A program made the translations under genes and the position numbers. The notes beneath the pieces were generated by a model. It saw nothing but the letters and a program-made list of their open reading frames with translations, searched no databases and was not told the origin of the DNA. A stretch of DNA of 64,000 bases from Nitrospira sp. BO4 (lineage in GTDB: Bacteria > Nitrospirota > Nitrospiria > Nitrospirales > Nitrospiraceae). The DNA lies in contig JAMPUU010000010.1 in assembly GCA_030144965.1 (NCBI GenBank), forward strand, positions 124,001 to 188,000, read 5' to 3'. Below are positions 26,342-34,008 of this stretch, in pieces; position 1 is the stretch's first letter, and the number at the start of each line of letters is the position of its first letter.

Positions 26342-26555
26342 CGCCGTGAAGGCGTGGTTCGCCAAACGTCCAAACTATGCACGTGAGTACCGAGAACGAC
26401 AGAAGCAACTCAGAGCAGAACTCGGGTGCTCACTCAATGGAACTCTGTCAGTTAAGACAGTTCACAAACACAAACAAGAGAACAGGAGGAAACATGAACC
26501 ACAATCCCTTTCAAGTTCCAATCACGAAACCTTCGAACCCACCGACACCTGGTAA
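26295..26555 (+). CDS. Small basic protein overlapping its neighbours, unknown function
   Basis: An 86-residue ORF from a GTG at 26295, overlapping the previous gene by 47 bp and the next by 62 bp. The N-terminal part contains QRDAVKAWFAKRPNYAREYR, resembling the RPxYxxEYxxR words in short phage and plasmid proteins. The C-terminal half is Asn/His/Ser-rich and less gene-like. Without homology this remains tentative. Confidence 0.38.
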   Translation: MNGESTKESKRLQQRDAVKAWFAKRPNYAREYRERQKQLRAELGCSLNGTLSVKTVHKHKQENRRKHEPQSLSSSNHETFEPTDTW

Positions 26556-26727
26556 CACTCTCCCCTGTCCAGTTTGTGGGAAGGATCAGTTCATTCCCTC
26601 TCAGTGGAGAGTTTGCCTTTCGTGCGACGAATCACTGGGCGTTCCTCTGCACGATGCTTCGCCACAAACGATGAGGCAATGGACCGGAGTTGGCGTGTGG
26701 CCGAGTGCCGTCGCCGGTCGTGCCTGA
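26494..26727 (+). CDS. Small zinc-ribbon protein
   Basis: A 77-residue protein with CPVCGK and CLSCDE, giving a four-Cys zinc ribbon (spacing ~17). AGGAGG lies 4-5 bp before the ATG at 26494, which decides this start over an upstream ATG at 26377. N-terminal Pro-rich tail (VPITKPSNPPTPGN). Possible nucleic-acid binding; specific role unknown. Confidence 0.6.
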   Translation: MNHNPFQVPITKPSNPPTPGNTLPCPVCGKDQFIPSQWRVCLSCDESLGVPLHDASPQTMRQWTGVGVWPSAVAGRA

Positions 26728-26780
26728 AGAGAAGAGAAGAGGAATGATGAAACGGAAAACTACCAGACCAAGGAGACACC

Positions 26781-27038
26781 ATGTCCGCACGATTTCAACT
26801 CGGCGCAACGACGCCAAAACACAATCGACCTCTGACTGCATCCGAGTTAGAACGGTTGCGCACTGAAGAGAAGCAGTTTCACCGACTCCAATACCGGCCA
26901 GGCTCAACCTGTGCCTATTGTCGGTGTGGTTTCCTACTGCGTGATGTGACCAAGCGAGACGTTCAGATCCGACATGACATGCATGTTCACGAAGTCATGG
27001 AAGTATTCGAGGAACGGTGGTCGTCGTATGGCAACTAG
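26781..27038 (+). CDS. Small putative zinc-finger protein
   Basis: An 85-residue protein with CAYCRCGF and, ~20 residues on, IRHDMHVHEVME, so a Cys/His zinc site is possible. GGAGACACC precedes the ATG. It overlaps the next gene by 11 bp, and its N-terminal half is a basic helix (SELERLRTEEKQFHRLQYRP). Family not recognised. Confidence 0.55.
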   Translation: MSARFQLGATTPKHNRPLTASELERLRTEEKQFHRLQYRPGSTCAYCRCGFLLRDVTKRDVQIRHDMHVHEVMEVFEERWSSYGN

Positions 27039-27528
27039 AAAACAGGAGCCGTCCAAAGTCGTCTTGACGACGACCAGGCGACGGCACAAAACAGTTCCCA
27101 CCTATCCAGGCCCTTCACAGGCTGAAGTCGAGGCGCTGAGTGATGAGAAGGTGTCAGAAGAATTGCTACGACTTAAGATTGAGCCGCACACGCTCTCCCA
27201 TGTGGAGGATGACGAGCTGCTCATTGCGGCCCACGGCGAGAAGGACTACGGCCATAAGTGGACGAAGCACGATCTCAAGGAGCTACGCCAGCAGGTCTAC
27301 GATTGGCACCATCGCTGTCTGAAAGATCAACTGCTCTCTGGCTACATGGCTGAATGGATCACTTCACTGAGTGAAGACGCCTGCTGGATGATCGTTGAGG
27401 AGTTCGAGCAAAAGAAGATCGCACTCAGCGAGAGACGGTACACCAGCCGTGACCAACTGAGGAGACGAGCTGGGTGGGCAGTCTACGCGAGTGAGTGCCA
27501 AAACAATCAACCGAGGGAGATTCAATGA
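27028..27528 (+). CDS. Unknown phage-like protein
   Basis: A 166-residue protein starting MATRKQEPSKVVLTTTRRRH with a basic N-terminus. Acidic and mixed helices follow (LSDEKVSEELLRLKIEP, WTKHDLKELRQQVYDWHHR, DQLLSGYMAEWITSLSEDA) and a basic C-terminus. The ATG lies within the end of the previous gene, a typical coupled start. No domain is recognised. Confidence 0.5.
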   Translation: MATRKQEPSKVVLTTTRRRHKTVPTYPGPSQAEVEALSDEKVSEELLRLKIEPHTLSHVEDDELLIAAHGEKDYGHKWTKHDLKELRQQVYDWHHRCLKDQLLSGYMAEWITSLSEDACWMIVEEFEQKKIALSERRYTSRDQLRRRAGWAVYASECQNNQPREIQ

Positions 27529-27727
27529 ATTGAAATTGAACAAACACAACTTGCCAGTACTACCAACTCCACCAAAGAAACCACAGCGCGGAGGCTGTGA
27601 CTTCAACTTCGAGGGCAACCGCGCCTACGCCTTTCTTGCAGTGCAGGCGTTCCAATCTGAGCTGCGCACCAAAGGCCGTATAGAGCGACGATGCCAGAAG
27701 CATCCTCAGTCGAATGATCTATGGTGA
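27491..27727 (+). CDS. Small unknown protein, overlaps previous gene
   Basis: A 78-residue ORF from GTG at 27491, overlapping the previous gene by 38 bp. Pro/Lys-rich N-terminus (HNLPVLPTPPKKPQRGG), then a short helix with AYAFLAVQAFQSEL and a basic tail. Plausible because of the compact gene order, but it has no clear ribosome site. Confidence 0.35.
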   Translation: MSAKTINRGRFNELKLNKHNLPVLPTPPKKPQRGGCDFNFEGNRAYAFLAVQAFQSELRTKGRIERRCQKHPQSNDLW

Positions 27728-27799
27728 GCGCTCGATACGAGGCTCTAGCGAGCTTGGTGAGCAGCAATAACCTTTTACTTAGGCAACAGGAGACGCACA

Positions 27800-28486
27800 A
27801 TGACGTATCTTCAGAAATTTATCAGTGACGCAATGAACAATGGCTATTCCTACGAAGACGCTGTGAGCGATCCACGCGCCAAAGAAGCCGCACGGCGCGA
27901 TGATGCCGCCGCTCGCAACGCACATCTCCATGCAAGTAAGGCTCAGTACCTCGCAGCTTTCCAGGCCGCGCGTCAGCAGCAGGGCAGTAACCACAAGGGA
28001 TTCATTGACCAAGAGGAGATGCTCCTGGCAATGCAGGATGAGGCGTACGACAAGAATCCTGAGTATCGTGCTGCCGTAGAGGCAATCCTTGCACAGACCC
28101 CCGGTGAAGTACTGGGCGTGAGTGCGACGGCGACGGCAGCGGATGGGACCGTGGTTCGACTCGGTCAGCCCTATTCGACGGAACGCGCAACACCAGAGAG
28201 CATGATGGAGAATGCCTACCGGGAAATGGTGATGGAGCAACTCGCAAACATCGATCACAGCACGGCCAGGGGTCGGTATGAGTATTTGCAGTTCCTCACC
28301 GATCCAAAGAACGCGTTCCTTATCGAGCACACGGAAGGCTTGGTCACTTCTCAGGACCAGCGAACACACCAAGCGATGTTGGATTCTCAGGCCGCTGGGC
28401 AGAATGATCGGATTGAGATTGTGAGTGAAGCAAATGATGGATCAGTTCCACAAGGTTCATTTGGACAAGGGGAGGGAAATCAATAA
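27800..28486 (+). CDS. Unknown acidic helical protein of the element
   Basis: A 228-residue protein, MTYLQKFISDAMNNGYSYED, with Ala/Gln-rich helices (AAFQAARQQQGSN, LLAMQDEAYDKNPEYRAAVE). A middle Thr/Ala segment (GVSATATAADGTVVRLGQPY) and a Gly/Gln-rich tail follow. The composition would fit a structural or scaffold-like phage protein, but I recognise no family. AACAGGAGACG precedes the ATG. Its stop overlaps the next ATG as TAATG. Confidence 0.5.
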   Translation: MTYLQKFISDAMNNGYSYEDAVSDPRAKEAARRDDAAARNAHLHASKAQYLAAFQAARQQQGSNHKGFIDQEEMLLAMQDEAYDKNPEYRAAVEAILAQTPGEVLGVSATATAADGTVVRLGQPYSTERATPESMMENAYREMVMEQLANIDHSTARGRYEYLQFLTDPKNAFLIEHTEGLVTSQDQRTHQAMLDSQAAGQNDRIEIVSEANDGSVPQGSFGQGEGNQ

Positions 28487-28845
28487 TGGCACCACGTAGA
28501 TTCCAGAAGGTGGAGGTCGATGAGCATGAGCCTCACCAAGAGGCAATGCCAGAAGCACCCACCACCGAGGTAAATAATACCGATACGCCCAAGGCGATGA
28601 AGTTCGGTGAGCGTTCAGAGATCGTGAATGTCCCGTACCACGACAGCCCAAGGCATTTCCCATCGGTGAATGTCACGGTCAACCCTGCGGAGCTGCAGCG
28701 AGGAATCGCCAAGCAGAAGCAGGACGTGGCAAAGATGGTTGCTCAGCATGAGGATTACAAACGCGTTCCCAAGGGAGAACGCACACTGACGCACAAAGTT
28801 GATGAAGATCTGGATATCACCACCACGACACGACTGGAGCACTGA
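28486..28845 (+). CDS. Unknown small hydrophilic protein
   Basis: A 119-residue protein with an acidic Pro/Glu/Thr-rich N-terminal third (VEVDEHEPHQEAMPEAP), then NVTVNPAELQRGIAKQKQDV and a C-terminal Thr/Asp-rich end (DEDLDITTTTRLEH). The start overlaps the previous stop (TAATG), so they are coupled. Not recognised. Confidence 0.48.
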   Translation: MAPRRFQKVEVDEHEPHQEAMPEAPTTEVNNTDTPKAMKFGERSEIVNVPYHDSPRHFPSVNVTVNPAELQRGIAKQKQDVAKMVAQHEDYKRVPKGERTLTHKVDEDLDITTTTRLEH

Positions 28846-28847
28846 CC

Positions 28848-29024
28848 ATGTTTGAACAAGATGTGACATTCGCCAATGCACACGAGAAGATGACAGCACT
28901 CGGCCAAGCCTTTGGGATTGACACTCGTACTGTGGATGAGATCCAAAGGCAGGAGTTACAAGAGGCACGTGCAGCCGCGTATCTAGCTGCAGGCCGTCCG
29001 TTCAATCCAGTGAACATCGGATAG
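28848..29024 (+). CDS. Very small Ala-rich protein, last of the coupled run
   Basis: A 58-residue ORF starting 2 bp after the previous stop: MFEQDVTFANAHEKMTALG, then VDEIQRQELQEARAAAYLA and GRPFNPVNIG. It is helical with a short Pro/Asn tail. The tight spacing supports it as a real gene although it is short. Function unknown. It is followed by a CCTGCC/GGCAGG hairpin at 29051-29068 without a T-run. Confidence 0.5.
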   Translation: MFEQDVTFANAHEKMTALGQAFGIDTRTVDEIQRQELQEARAAAYLAAGRPFNPVNIG

Positions 29025-29385
29025 GTGCGTTCAGTCTCTTTGCTCTCTCCCCTGCCGACCTTGGCAGGTCTCCTCACCCGCCCAAATCGTATTTCAAGGC
29101 AGCCCGAAGGAGTGGTTTGCGAACTGCTCCGGTTGGATAACTACATTTGAAATCTGAACGAGTGGCTGAAGGTATCCTTCCAGGTGCGGAAGGACTTGGA
29201 GGAGAGGTTTGCTTTGAGGGTGACGGTAAGGAAGGGAATCAACGTAGCCACGGATAACCCCTTCCCGAGCGTCATGCCTCAAAGCAATCCTCACCCTTGA
29301 GTATAGAGTACACCGTGACCACGTCAATGAAACTAACAACTTCGTTCAAACGAACGACAGAATGTGAAGCAATAGGAGTGTCGTT
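29025..29385. other. 361-bp intergenic region
   Basis: A hairpin (CCTGCC-GACCTT-GGCAGG, 29051-29068) near its start may end the preceding transcript. An 81-codon minus-strand frame (29094-29339) is open, but has no ribosome site or recognisable motif. An AGGAG site near 29375 belongs to the next gene. Confidence 0.35.
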
Positions 29386-29601
29386 GTGAATCCATCAGTA
29401 TCAGATTTCGAAGGCAAGCCGTTGAGCATGGGTGACTCAGTGGTGTTTATCAGTGCGCCCAACACTCTTCAAAAGGGAATCGTCACCGGGTTCAAGCAGC
29501 TCAGCAAGATCCTGACTGTCGTTGAGATTGTGGTGACACTCGACAACGGCACCAGTCACAGCCTGACGGCGGCTCCATTCGTGTGTGCCAGGCTTTCTTA
29601 A
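29386..29601 (+). CDS. Small beta-rich protein, unknown function
   Basis: A 71-residue protein from GTG with AGGAG 8 bp upstream. The sequence (GKPLSMGDSVVFISAPNTLQ, KGIVTGFKQL, VVEIVVTLDNGTSHSL) looks like a small SH3/KOW-type barrel of the kind found in short phage proteins. This is a fold impression only. Not recognised. Confidence 0.5.
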   Translation: MNPSVSDFEGKPLSMGDSVVFISAPNTLQKGIVTGFKQLSKILTVVEIVVTLDNGTSHSLTAAPFVCARLS

Positions 29602-29635
29602 GCCATGCCAAGGTGCTAGCAAGCTGACACTGGTC

Positions 29636-29649
29636 ATCCACTAGTGGAT
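29636..29649. promoter_or_regulatory. 14-bp perfect palindrome ATCCACTAGTGGAT
   Basis: Perfect palindrome in the gap between two small genes, ~130 bp upstream of the 45-codon gene that precedes the polymerase-like gene. A repressor or integrase-like binding site is possible; no function is shown. Confidence 0.4.
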
Positions 29650-29781
29650 ACCTTGCGGCATATCTAAGTTGCGGTACAGGCTCACCTAATAATTAATGGC
29701 ACCCACTTGTGCATGAGCTGCTCCATTCAAGATTTATGGTGGTATTCTCCGTTGCATCATTCAACTAAGGAGGACCACACC

Positions 29782-29919
29782 ATGGACCAAGCAGCGTTTG
29801 TGAAGCTGATGAACGAGTGCCGAGCGGAGCAAGGACTACCGCTGATGACGAAGCAAGAAGAGAAGGACGACTACGCGGAGTTCATAAGGGAAGAAGAACA
29901 AGCCAGCAGACATAGGTAG
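29782..29919 (+). CDS. 45-residue charged protein
   Basis: Starts at ATG-29782 with AAGGAGG 9 bp upstream, a strong ribosome site that supports translation. Sequence MDQAAFVKLMNECRAEQG, then MTKQEEKDDYAEFIREEEQA: acidic and helical. It lies 103 bp before the polymerase-like gene. Function unknown. Confidence 0.5.
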   Translation: MDQAAFVKLMNECRAEQGLPLMTKQEEKDDYAEFIREEEQASRHR

Positions 29920-30022
29920 ACAACAATGCCAGGGCGGATGGGTCAGCTAGAAATACTGACCAGTGGCCTCCACCACCTTTGAACATCCTCACCCTGGCAC
30001 CCTTTTCAAAGAGGATTGGAAT

Positions 30023-31570
30023 ATGACACTCACACCAGCAGAAAAACTAAGAGCATGGAATAACTTCCATAAGATGAAATCGGACGCAGTACGTGACGGT
30101 GACTTTGCGAAGAAGAACTTCGCAGAGAAACGCATTGCTGAACTGAAGCCGTTCTACTCACAGTTCTGTGACGCCAATAAGTCAACACCTGCACCCGCAG
30201 TAACCCAGAAGGCAACAACGGCAGAACACACTAGCCACACGGTAGCCGAAGAAGACCACACAGCCTTCCACTTCTACGCAGTCTCAGGCAGTCAACGCGC
30301 AGCAGTTCTTGTTGACCGAGTCTTCCAACTCTGGAAGTCGAAGTCATTCAAGCGGGTGCCAGCCGAGACCAAGCTGAGGGATCACTACCAGATTATTGAG
30401 ACCATCGTATCCAACCTTCTCTACTGCGAAGCAATGGATCATGAAGGCGTGAGGTTCAGTCGATCAGAAGAAACCTTCGCTGCGACCTCTCGGTATCGTC
30501 CGGCAGTGTTCAATAAGAGATTTCTCACCATCATGGACGATCTGCACGATCTCGGAATCGTTCATCAGGTAAAGGGTGATCGATGGAAAGCGAGTCAGGT
30601 AAGGAAACACTTCCCTGACCAAAAGACAGTGAAGGTGTATGGCATGAAACAGTCCTACATCACCACAGGGAAAGCACTCACAAGCTTAATGGAGGTATTA
30701 AGCATGACACCAGCAATGTCTGACGTGAACTTCATCAATGAAGGTCGAGAAGTCATCATCCTGAAAAAGGGCGAAGGATCTGCACTCTTGGAATATGCGG
30801 ACGCAGAGTTCCCCGAAGCTGATAAGTACCGCAAGCAGATGGTCATCATCAATGAGATGCTCAACAATGCAGGTGACATACTGACTGGTGAAGCACAGGC
30901 TATCCACGATCAACGTAAGAGACACCTTGTCAGACGGTTCACACATTCCAGCCTGGAATCTGGTGGAAGGTTATGGGAGGGATTTTGGCTGAACGGTATG
31001 AAGCGAGAAGAACGGCCTACGATGCTTAGGCTCAAGGGCGAATCTACAGTGGAACTGGACTTCTCGAATATGATCGTCCGACTTTGCTACCTCGTGGCAG
31101 AGAAACCTGCACCGGCTGGCGATCAGTACATCATCCCTGGCTTAGATCCAGCGAGTCGGGATGGAGTCAAGCGGGTGATATCCACCTTACTGTTCGATAA
31201 CAACCGCAAGCGGGATCGATTCCCGAAGGAGGTTGCACAACTGTTCACACCAGCCGACCGGCAAAAGGGATGGGCCTATGTGTATAAGGCTATCCGAACG
31301 CACCACTACGAACTAAGGGCATACCTCGACTGTGGCTTAGGCCATTACCTCCAGTTCTTGGAAAGTCAGATTCTCATCAACTGTCTTATCCGGTGTGCTC
31401 AGAAGGGTCTGGTAGCCTTGCCGATACATGATTGTCTTGTGGTACCTCGATCCCTGGCTTTCAGGATCAAAGGGATAATGGGACAGACGGTCAGATATAT
31501 GTTTGGAATGGATGCCTGGTTGCCGGTTGAAGAGAAGTGTAAGGGTCAGAAGGATGAGGTAGCAGCATAG
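30023..31570 (+). CDS. Stand-alone family-A DNA-polymerase-like protein (putative element replicase)
   Basis: A 515-residue protein; the ATG at 30023 has AGAGGA ~8 bp upstream and is preferred over GTG-29963. The C-terminal half has family-A-like polymerase motifs: motif A ELDFSNMIVRLCYLV (about residue 343), motif B-like RDGVKRVISTLLFDNN (about 378), and motif C IHDCLVV (about 467), with likely catalytic Asp in A and C. No 3'-5' or 5' nuclease domain is visible. The N-terminal half (residues 1-290) is helical and may bind DNA or primers. Similar unannotated proteins occur on plasmids and islands, as far as I recall. I infer a replication role for this element; it is the largest element-specific protein. 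Confidence 0.6.
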   Translation: MTLTPAEKLRAWNNFHKMKSDAVRDGDFAKKNFAEKRIAELKPFYSQFCDANKSTPAPAVTQKATTAEHTSHTVAEEDHTAFHFYAVSGSQRAAVLVDRVFQLWKSKSFKRVPAETKLRDHYQIIETIVSNLLYCEAMDHEGVRFSRSEETFAATSRYRPAVFNKRFLTIMDDLHDLGIVHQVKGDRWKASQVRKHFPDQKTVKVYGMKQSYITTGKALTSLMEVLSMTPAMSDVNFINEGREVIILKKGEGSALLEYADAEFPEADKYRKQMVIINEMLNNAGDILTGEAQAIHDQRKRHLVRRFTHSSLESGGRLWEGFWLNGMKREERPTMLRLKGESTVELDFSNMIVRLCYLVAEKPAPAGDQYIIPGLDPASRDGVKRVISTLLFDNNRKRDRFPKEVAQLFTPADRQKGWAYVYKAIRTHHYELRAYLDCGLGHYLQFLESQILINCLIRCAQKGLVALPIHDCLVVPRSLAFRIKGIMGQTVRYMFGMDAWLPVEEKCKGQKDEVAA

Positions 31571-31599
31571 GTACCGCGCCTAAGACCTGGCTCCCTATG

Positions 31600-31880
31600 T
31601 AGCACTGTTAAGGAATAAAGAAAAACAATGACTTAGTAAAACTGACCTCAGAATCCTTAACGGTGCCGCAGAGCTACATGACCAATCCTTAATGGTGCTA
31701 GCGAGATACAGGAGATGGTCATAGGAAGAGAGATTCCTTGTGAAGTGAAGACGCAGGGAAAGAGGAAATGGAGGACCGAGACAAGCAGGAGGAACCTGAA
31801 TAACCCCAGTTCCCCATGTAAGCCACCTAAGGAAATTCCAAGTCATTGTAATTATTCAGTTCGCCCATTTCCTTAGGTGG
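31600..31880. repeat. Iteron-like repeats and 14-bp inverted repeat; candidate origin/control region
   Basis: AATCCTTAACGGTGC (31652-31666) and AATCCTTAATGGTGC (31684-31698) are near-identical direct repeats. A third, inverted copy (TAGCACTGTTAAGGAAT) lies at 31599-31615. Further on, CCACCTAAGGAAAT (31823-31836) and ATTTCCTTAGGTGG (31867-31880) form a perfect 14-bp inverted repeat with a 30-bp centre. All contain a CCTTA core. The region lies between the polymerase-like gene and a small basic protein gene, and contains no convincing ORF; this fits a replication origin or an operator array. Confidence 0.5.
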
Positions 31881-31955
31881 GTTGGAGTCTGCCGGAAGCT
31901 AGAAACCGCCAAACCGTTACACCGTTTCAGTAACAATGAAACCAGGAGACTCACG

Positions 31956-32246
31956 ATGACATCCGTAGAACGTGTCCGTGCTCACCGTGCCAGGAAGAAA
32001 GCCGCAGGCGTTACATCCATTTCAGTAACAAGTGAAACGCTCAGAACCGCAGTCGAGGAGTTCAACAAGTTGAATACTGACCTGAAGGCCAAGCTGGCCG
32101 ATCTGGAGTCTTCTGGCCAAGCTACCGCCCTTGGTCAGCAGGTGTTATCCGATTCCGATCTGAAGTACCTTGTGGAGTCAGTCTGGTTTCAAAGCGAGAT
32201 GTACCGAGAGAAGTTCCGATCCTACCGCAGGTCTTTGAAGTCCTAA
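31956..32246 (+). CDS. Small basic protein, possible DNA-binding
   Basis: A 96-residue protein with a strongly basic N-terminus (TSVERVRAHRARKKAAGVTS), a short strand-like segment (VTSISVTSETLRTAVEEF), then a coiled helix. The arrangement recalls plasmid/phage ribbon-helix-helix proteins, in which a basic strand precedes two helices. CAGGAG is ~10 bp upstream of the ATG. It lies immediately after the repeat array, so it might bind those repeats (inference). Confidence 0.5.
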   Translation: MTSVERVRAHRARKKAAGVTSISVTSETLRTAVEEFNKLNTDLKAKLADLESSGQATALGQQVLSDSDLKYLVESVWFQSEMYREKFRSYRRSLKS

Positions 32247-32369
32247 ATCCAGTTGGGATAAAGGGGCCGGTTTCTCTTTACCGGCCTTGGCCTTTCTCTA
32301 TCACGTATTCCTTTGGTATCCTACCTGCCTGCACCAGCCTATGGCGAACAGCAACAGGGTGCCACAAAG

Positions 32370-33041
32370 ATGTCTTCTCCCACTTCGAAAGTAAGGGAAC
32401 TGATTCAAGCAGTATTCATACAGTCCTTTATTTCGCACCCTGAACTTCGAGCAGTATGGCTTACCGCTTCAGTCCAAATTGGTGGCCTATTACGATCTTC
32501 CTCCTTAGACATATCTGTTCACCGAGCAGGAGAGTTGGATCTGGTCCTAAGATGTATGGAGGATGAATTACTATCTGACACTCGTGACACGAAAGCTCCC
32601 GATCCAGCCTACAGTTACCAACTGATGATATCGGAGCTTTGGGTGGGTCATGTTTATGAAATCTTCAGACTGCTCAAGATTCGTGACCTTGTGTCTCAGA
32701 GCGATGAGTTTCAGAGCCTCGCACATCTGTTGGAATTATTGCGCATGACTATCGACAAGCATGAGATTGCGAAGGACAAGAAGCTAGAAGCCCCAGTCCA
32801 AATGAAAAGGTGCCCACCACGAAATGACGATAGCGATTTCTATGAGTACTCGAAACGTGACCTCCAGCGTGGGCACATTATGCCCACCCGGACTTCTCAT
32901 CGCGGTTCTGTGATGTGGCAGGTATTAGATATCGTGTCAGATGAAACATTCTGGATTGAGCGGAGACAACTGTCTGAGAGAATCATCGCACTCTTCAAGA
33001 GCACAACCGCCAGCGGGAGACATCACAAGCCGGGGCCATGA
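32370..33041 (+). CDS. Unknown helical protein of the element
   Basis: A 223-residue protein, MSSPTSKVRELIQAVFIQS. The frame opens at a TTG 57 bp earlier, but ATG-32370 with a weak AGGGTG site is more likely. Mostly helical (LMISELWVGHVYEIFRLLKI, LAHLLELLRMTIDKHEI) with a Cys/Pro/Arg and Asp-rich linker (KRCPPRNDDSDFYEY). No motif recognised. It lies between the basic protein and the methyltransferase. Confidence 0.5.
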   Translation: MSSPTSKVRELIQAVFIQSFISHPELRAVWLTASVQIGGLLRSSSLDISVHRAGELDLVLRCMEDELLSDTRDTKAPDPAYSYQLMISELWVGHVYEIFRLLKIRDLVSQSDEFQSLAHLLELLRMTIDKHEIAKDKKLEAPVQMKRCPPRNDDSDFYEYSKRDLQRGHIMPTRTSHRGSVMWQVLDIVSDETFWIERRQLSERIIALFKSTTASGRHHKPGP

Positions 33042-33126
33042 TTATTTCCATTACCTAAGACACATAACAGCTTCCCTATGTGGCAAAGATGGAGGATAAT
33101 ATGATAACCTAAAACAGGTTTTCAAA

Positions 33127-34008
33127 ATGAAACGCAAAGAAGTGACAAAACCTAACAAGCACACCTCTAAATGGCTTACTCCGTTGCTAAAGGACGGAAC
33201 GCCCTCTCCCGATTTCACTACTGAGCTTGGTACGCTTTTCTTTGGCGATTGTCTCAAGCTTCTTCCTACCTTAAAGCCATCCGTCATAGATACTATCTTT
33301 GCCGATCCTCCCTTCAACATTGGCAAACGGTACGGGAAGAACACAGACGATCTTCGACCTGAAAATGAGTATCTGTCCTGGTGTAGGCAATGGCTTTCTG
33401 AATGTGTTCGTGTTTTAAAACCAGGTGGGGCCTTGTTCCTTTACAACCTTCCAAAATGGAATATTTCCCTCGGCGCATTTCTCTCTGAACAAGGGTTGAG
33501 TTTTCGCCATTGGATTGCCATTGAAATCAGCGCGTGTCTTCCAATCCCTGGCAGACTTCATCCAAGTCATTACAGTCTTCTCTATTTCACTAAGGGGAAA
33601 GCCAACACGTTTCGGAAGATTCGAACACCGGTGGCATTATGTCGGCACTGTGGTGGCGAAGTGAAGGACTATGGCGGACACCGAGGCGCTTTAAATCCAA
33701 AAGGAATAAATCTTAAGGACGTATGGACAGACATCCCGCCGGTTCGTCACCGCAAATTCAAATCCAGCACTCGAACGGCAAATGCGCTTTCAACTAAGAT
33801 TCTCGACCGAGTAATCGAAATATCAACTGATCGTGGAGAGGTCGTCCTTGATCCGTTTGGTGGTAGCGGCACAACCTTTGTAGTTTGCGAGGCAAGAGGC
33901 CGAAGATGGATTGGGATGGAGATTGACCATGGTCATGAGATTGTTGATCGGATAACAAACGGCGAGATCAAAGCCCATAGCAACACTGATTATATTGACG
34001 ACGACTAA
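33127..34008 (+). CDS. DNA methyltransferase (beta-class N4-C/N6-A type) of an R-M system
   Basis: A 293-residue SAM-dependent DNA methyltransferase. Motif IV DPPFN (residues 60-64) comes before motif I DPFGGSGTT (about residue 245), the order of the beta class that methylates exocyclic amino groups. Between them are a target-recognition region and a Cys/His segment (ALCRHCGGEVKDYGGHRG) that might bind zinc. The DPPF variant is common in N4-cytosine and some N6-adenine enzymes. It converges on the restriction gene, overlapping its end by 4 bp. Confidence 0.87.
   Translation: MKRKEVTKPNKHTSKWLTPLLKDGTPSPDFTTELGTLFFGDCLKLLPTLKPSVIDTIFADPPFNIGKRYGKNTDDLRPENEYLSWCRQWLSECVRVLKPGGALFLYNLPKWNISLGAFLSEQGLSFRHWIAIEISACLPIPGRLHPSHYSLLYFTKGKANTFRKIRTPVALCRHCGGEVKDYGGHRGALNPKGINLKDVWTDIPPVRHRKFKSSTRTANALSTKILDRVIEISTDRGEVVLDPFGGSGTTFVVCEARGRRWIGMEIDHGHEIVDRITNGEIKAHSNTDYIDDD

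Noticed and set aside
29094-29339. 81-codon minus-strand ORF
   Set aside because: No ribosome site, no motif, and opposite to the surrounding gene run.
31595-31846. 83-codon minus-strand ORF over the repeat array
   Set aside because: Composition looks like a random frame; the repeats explain the region better.
31600-31880. Rho-independent terminator interpretation of the 14-bp inverted repeat
   Set aside because: The centre is about 30 bp long and no T-run follows on either strand, so a binding site or origin element is more likely.
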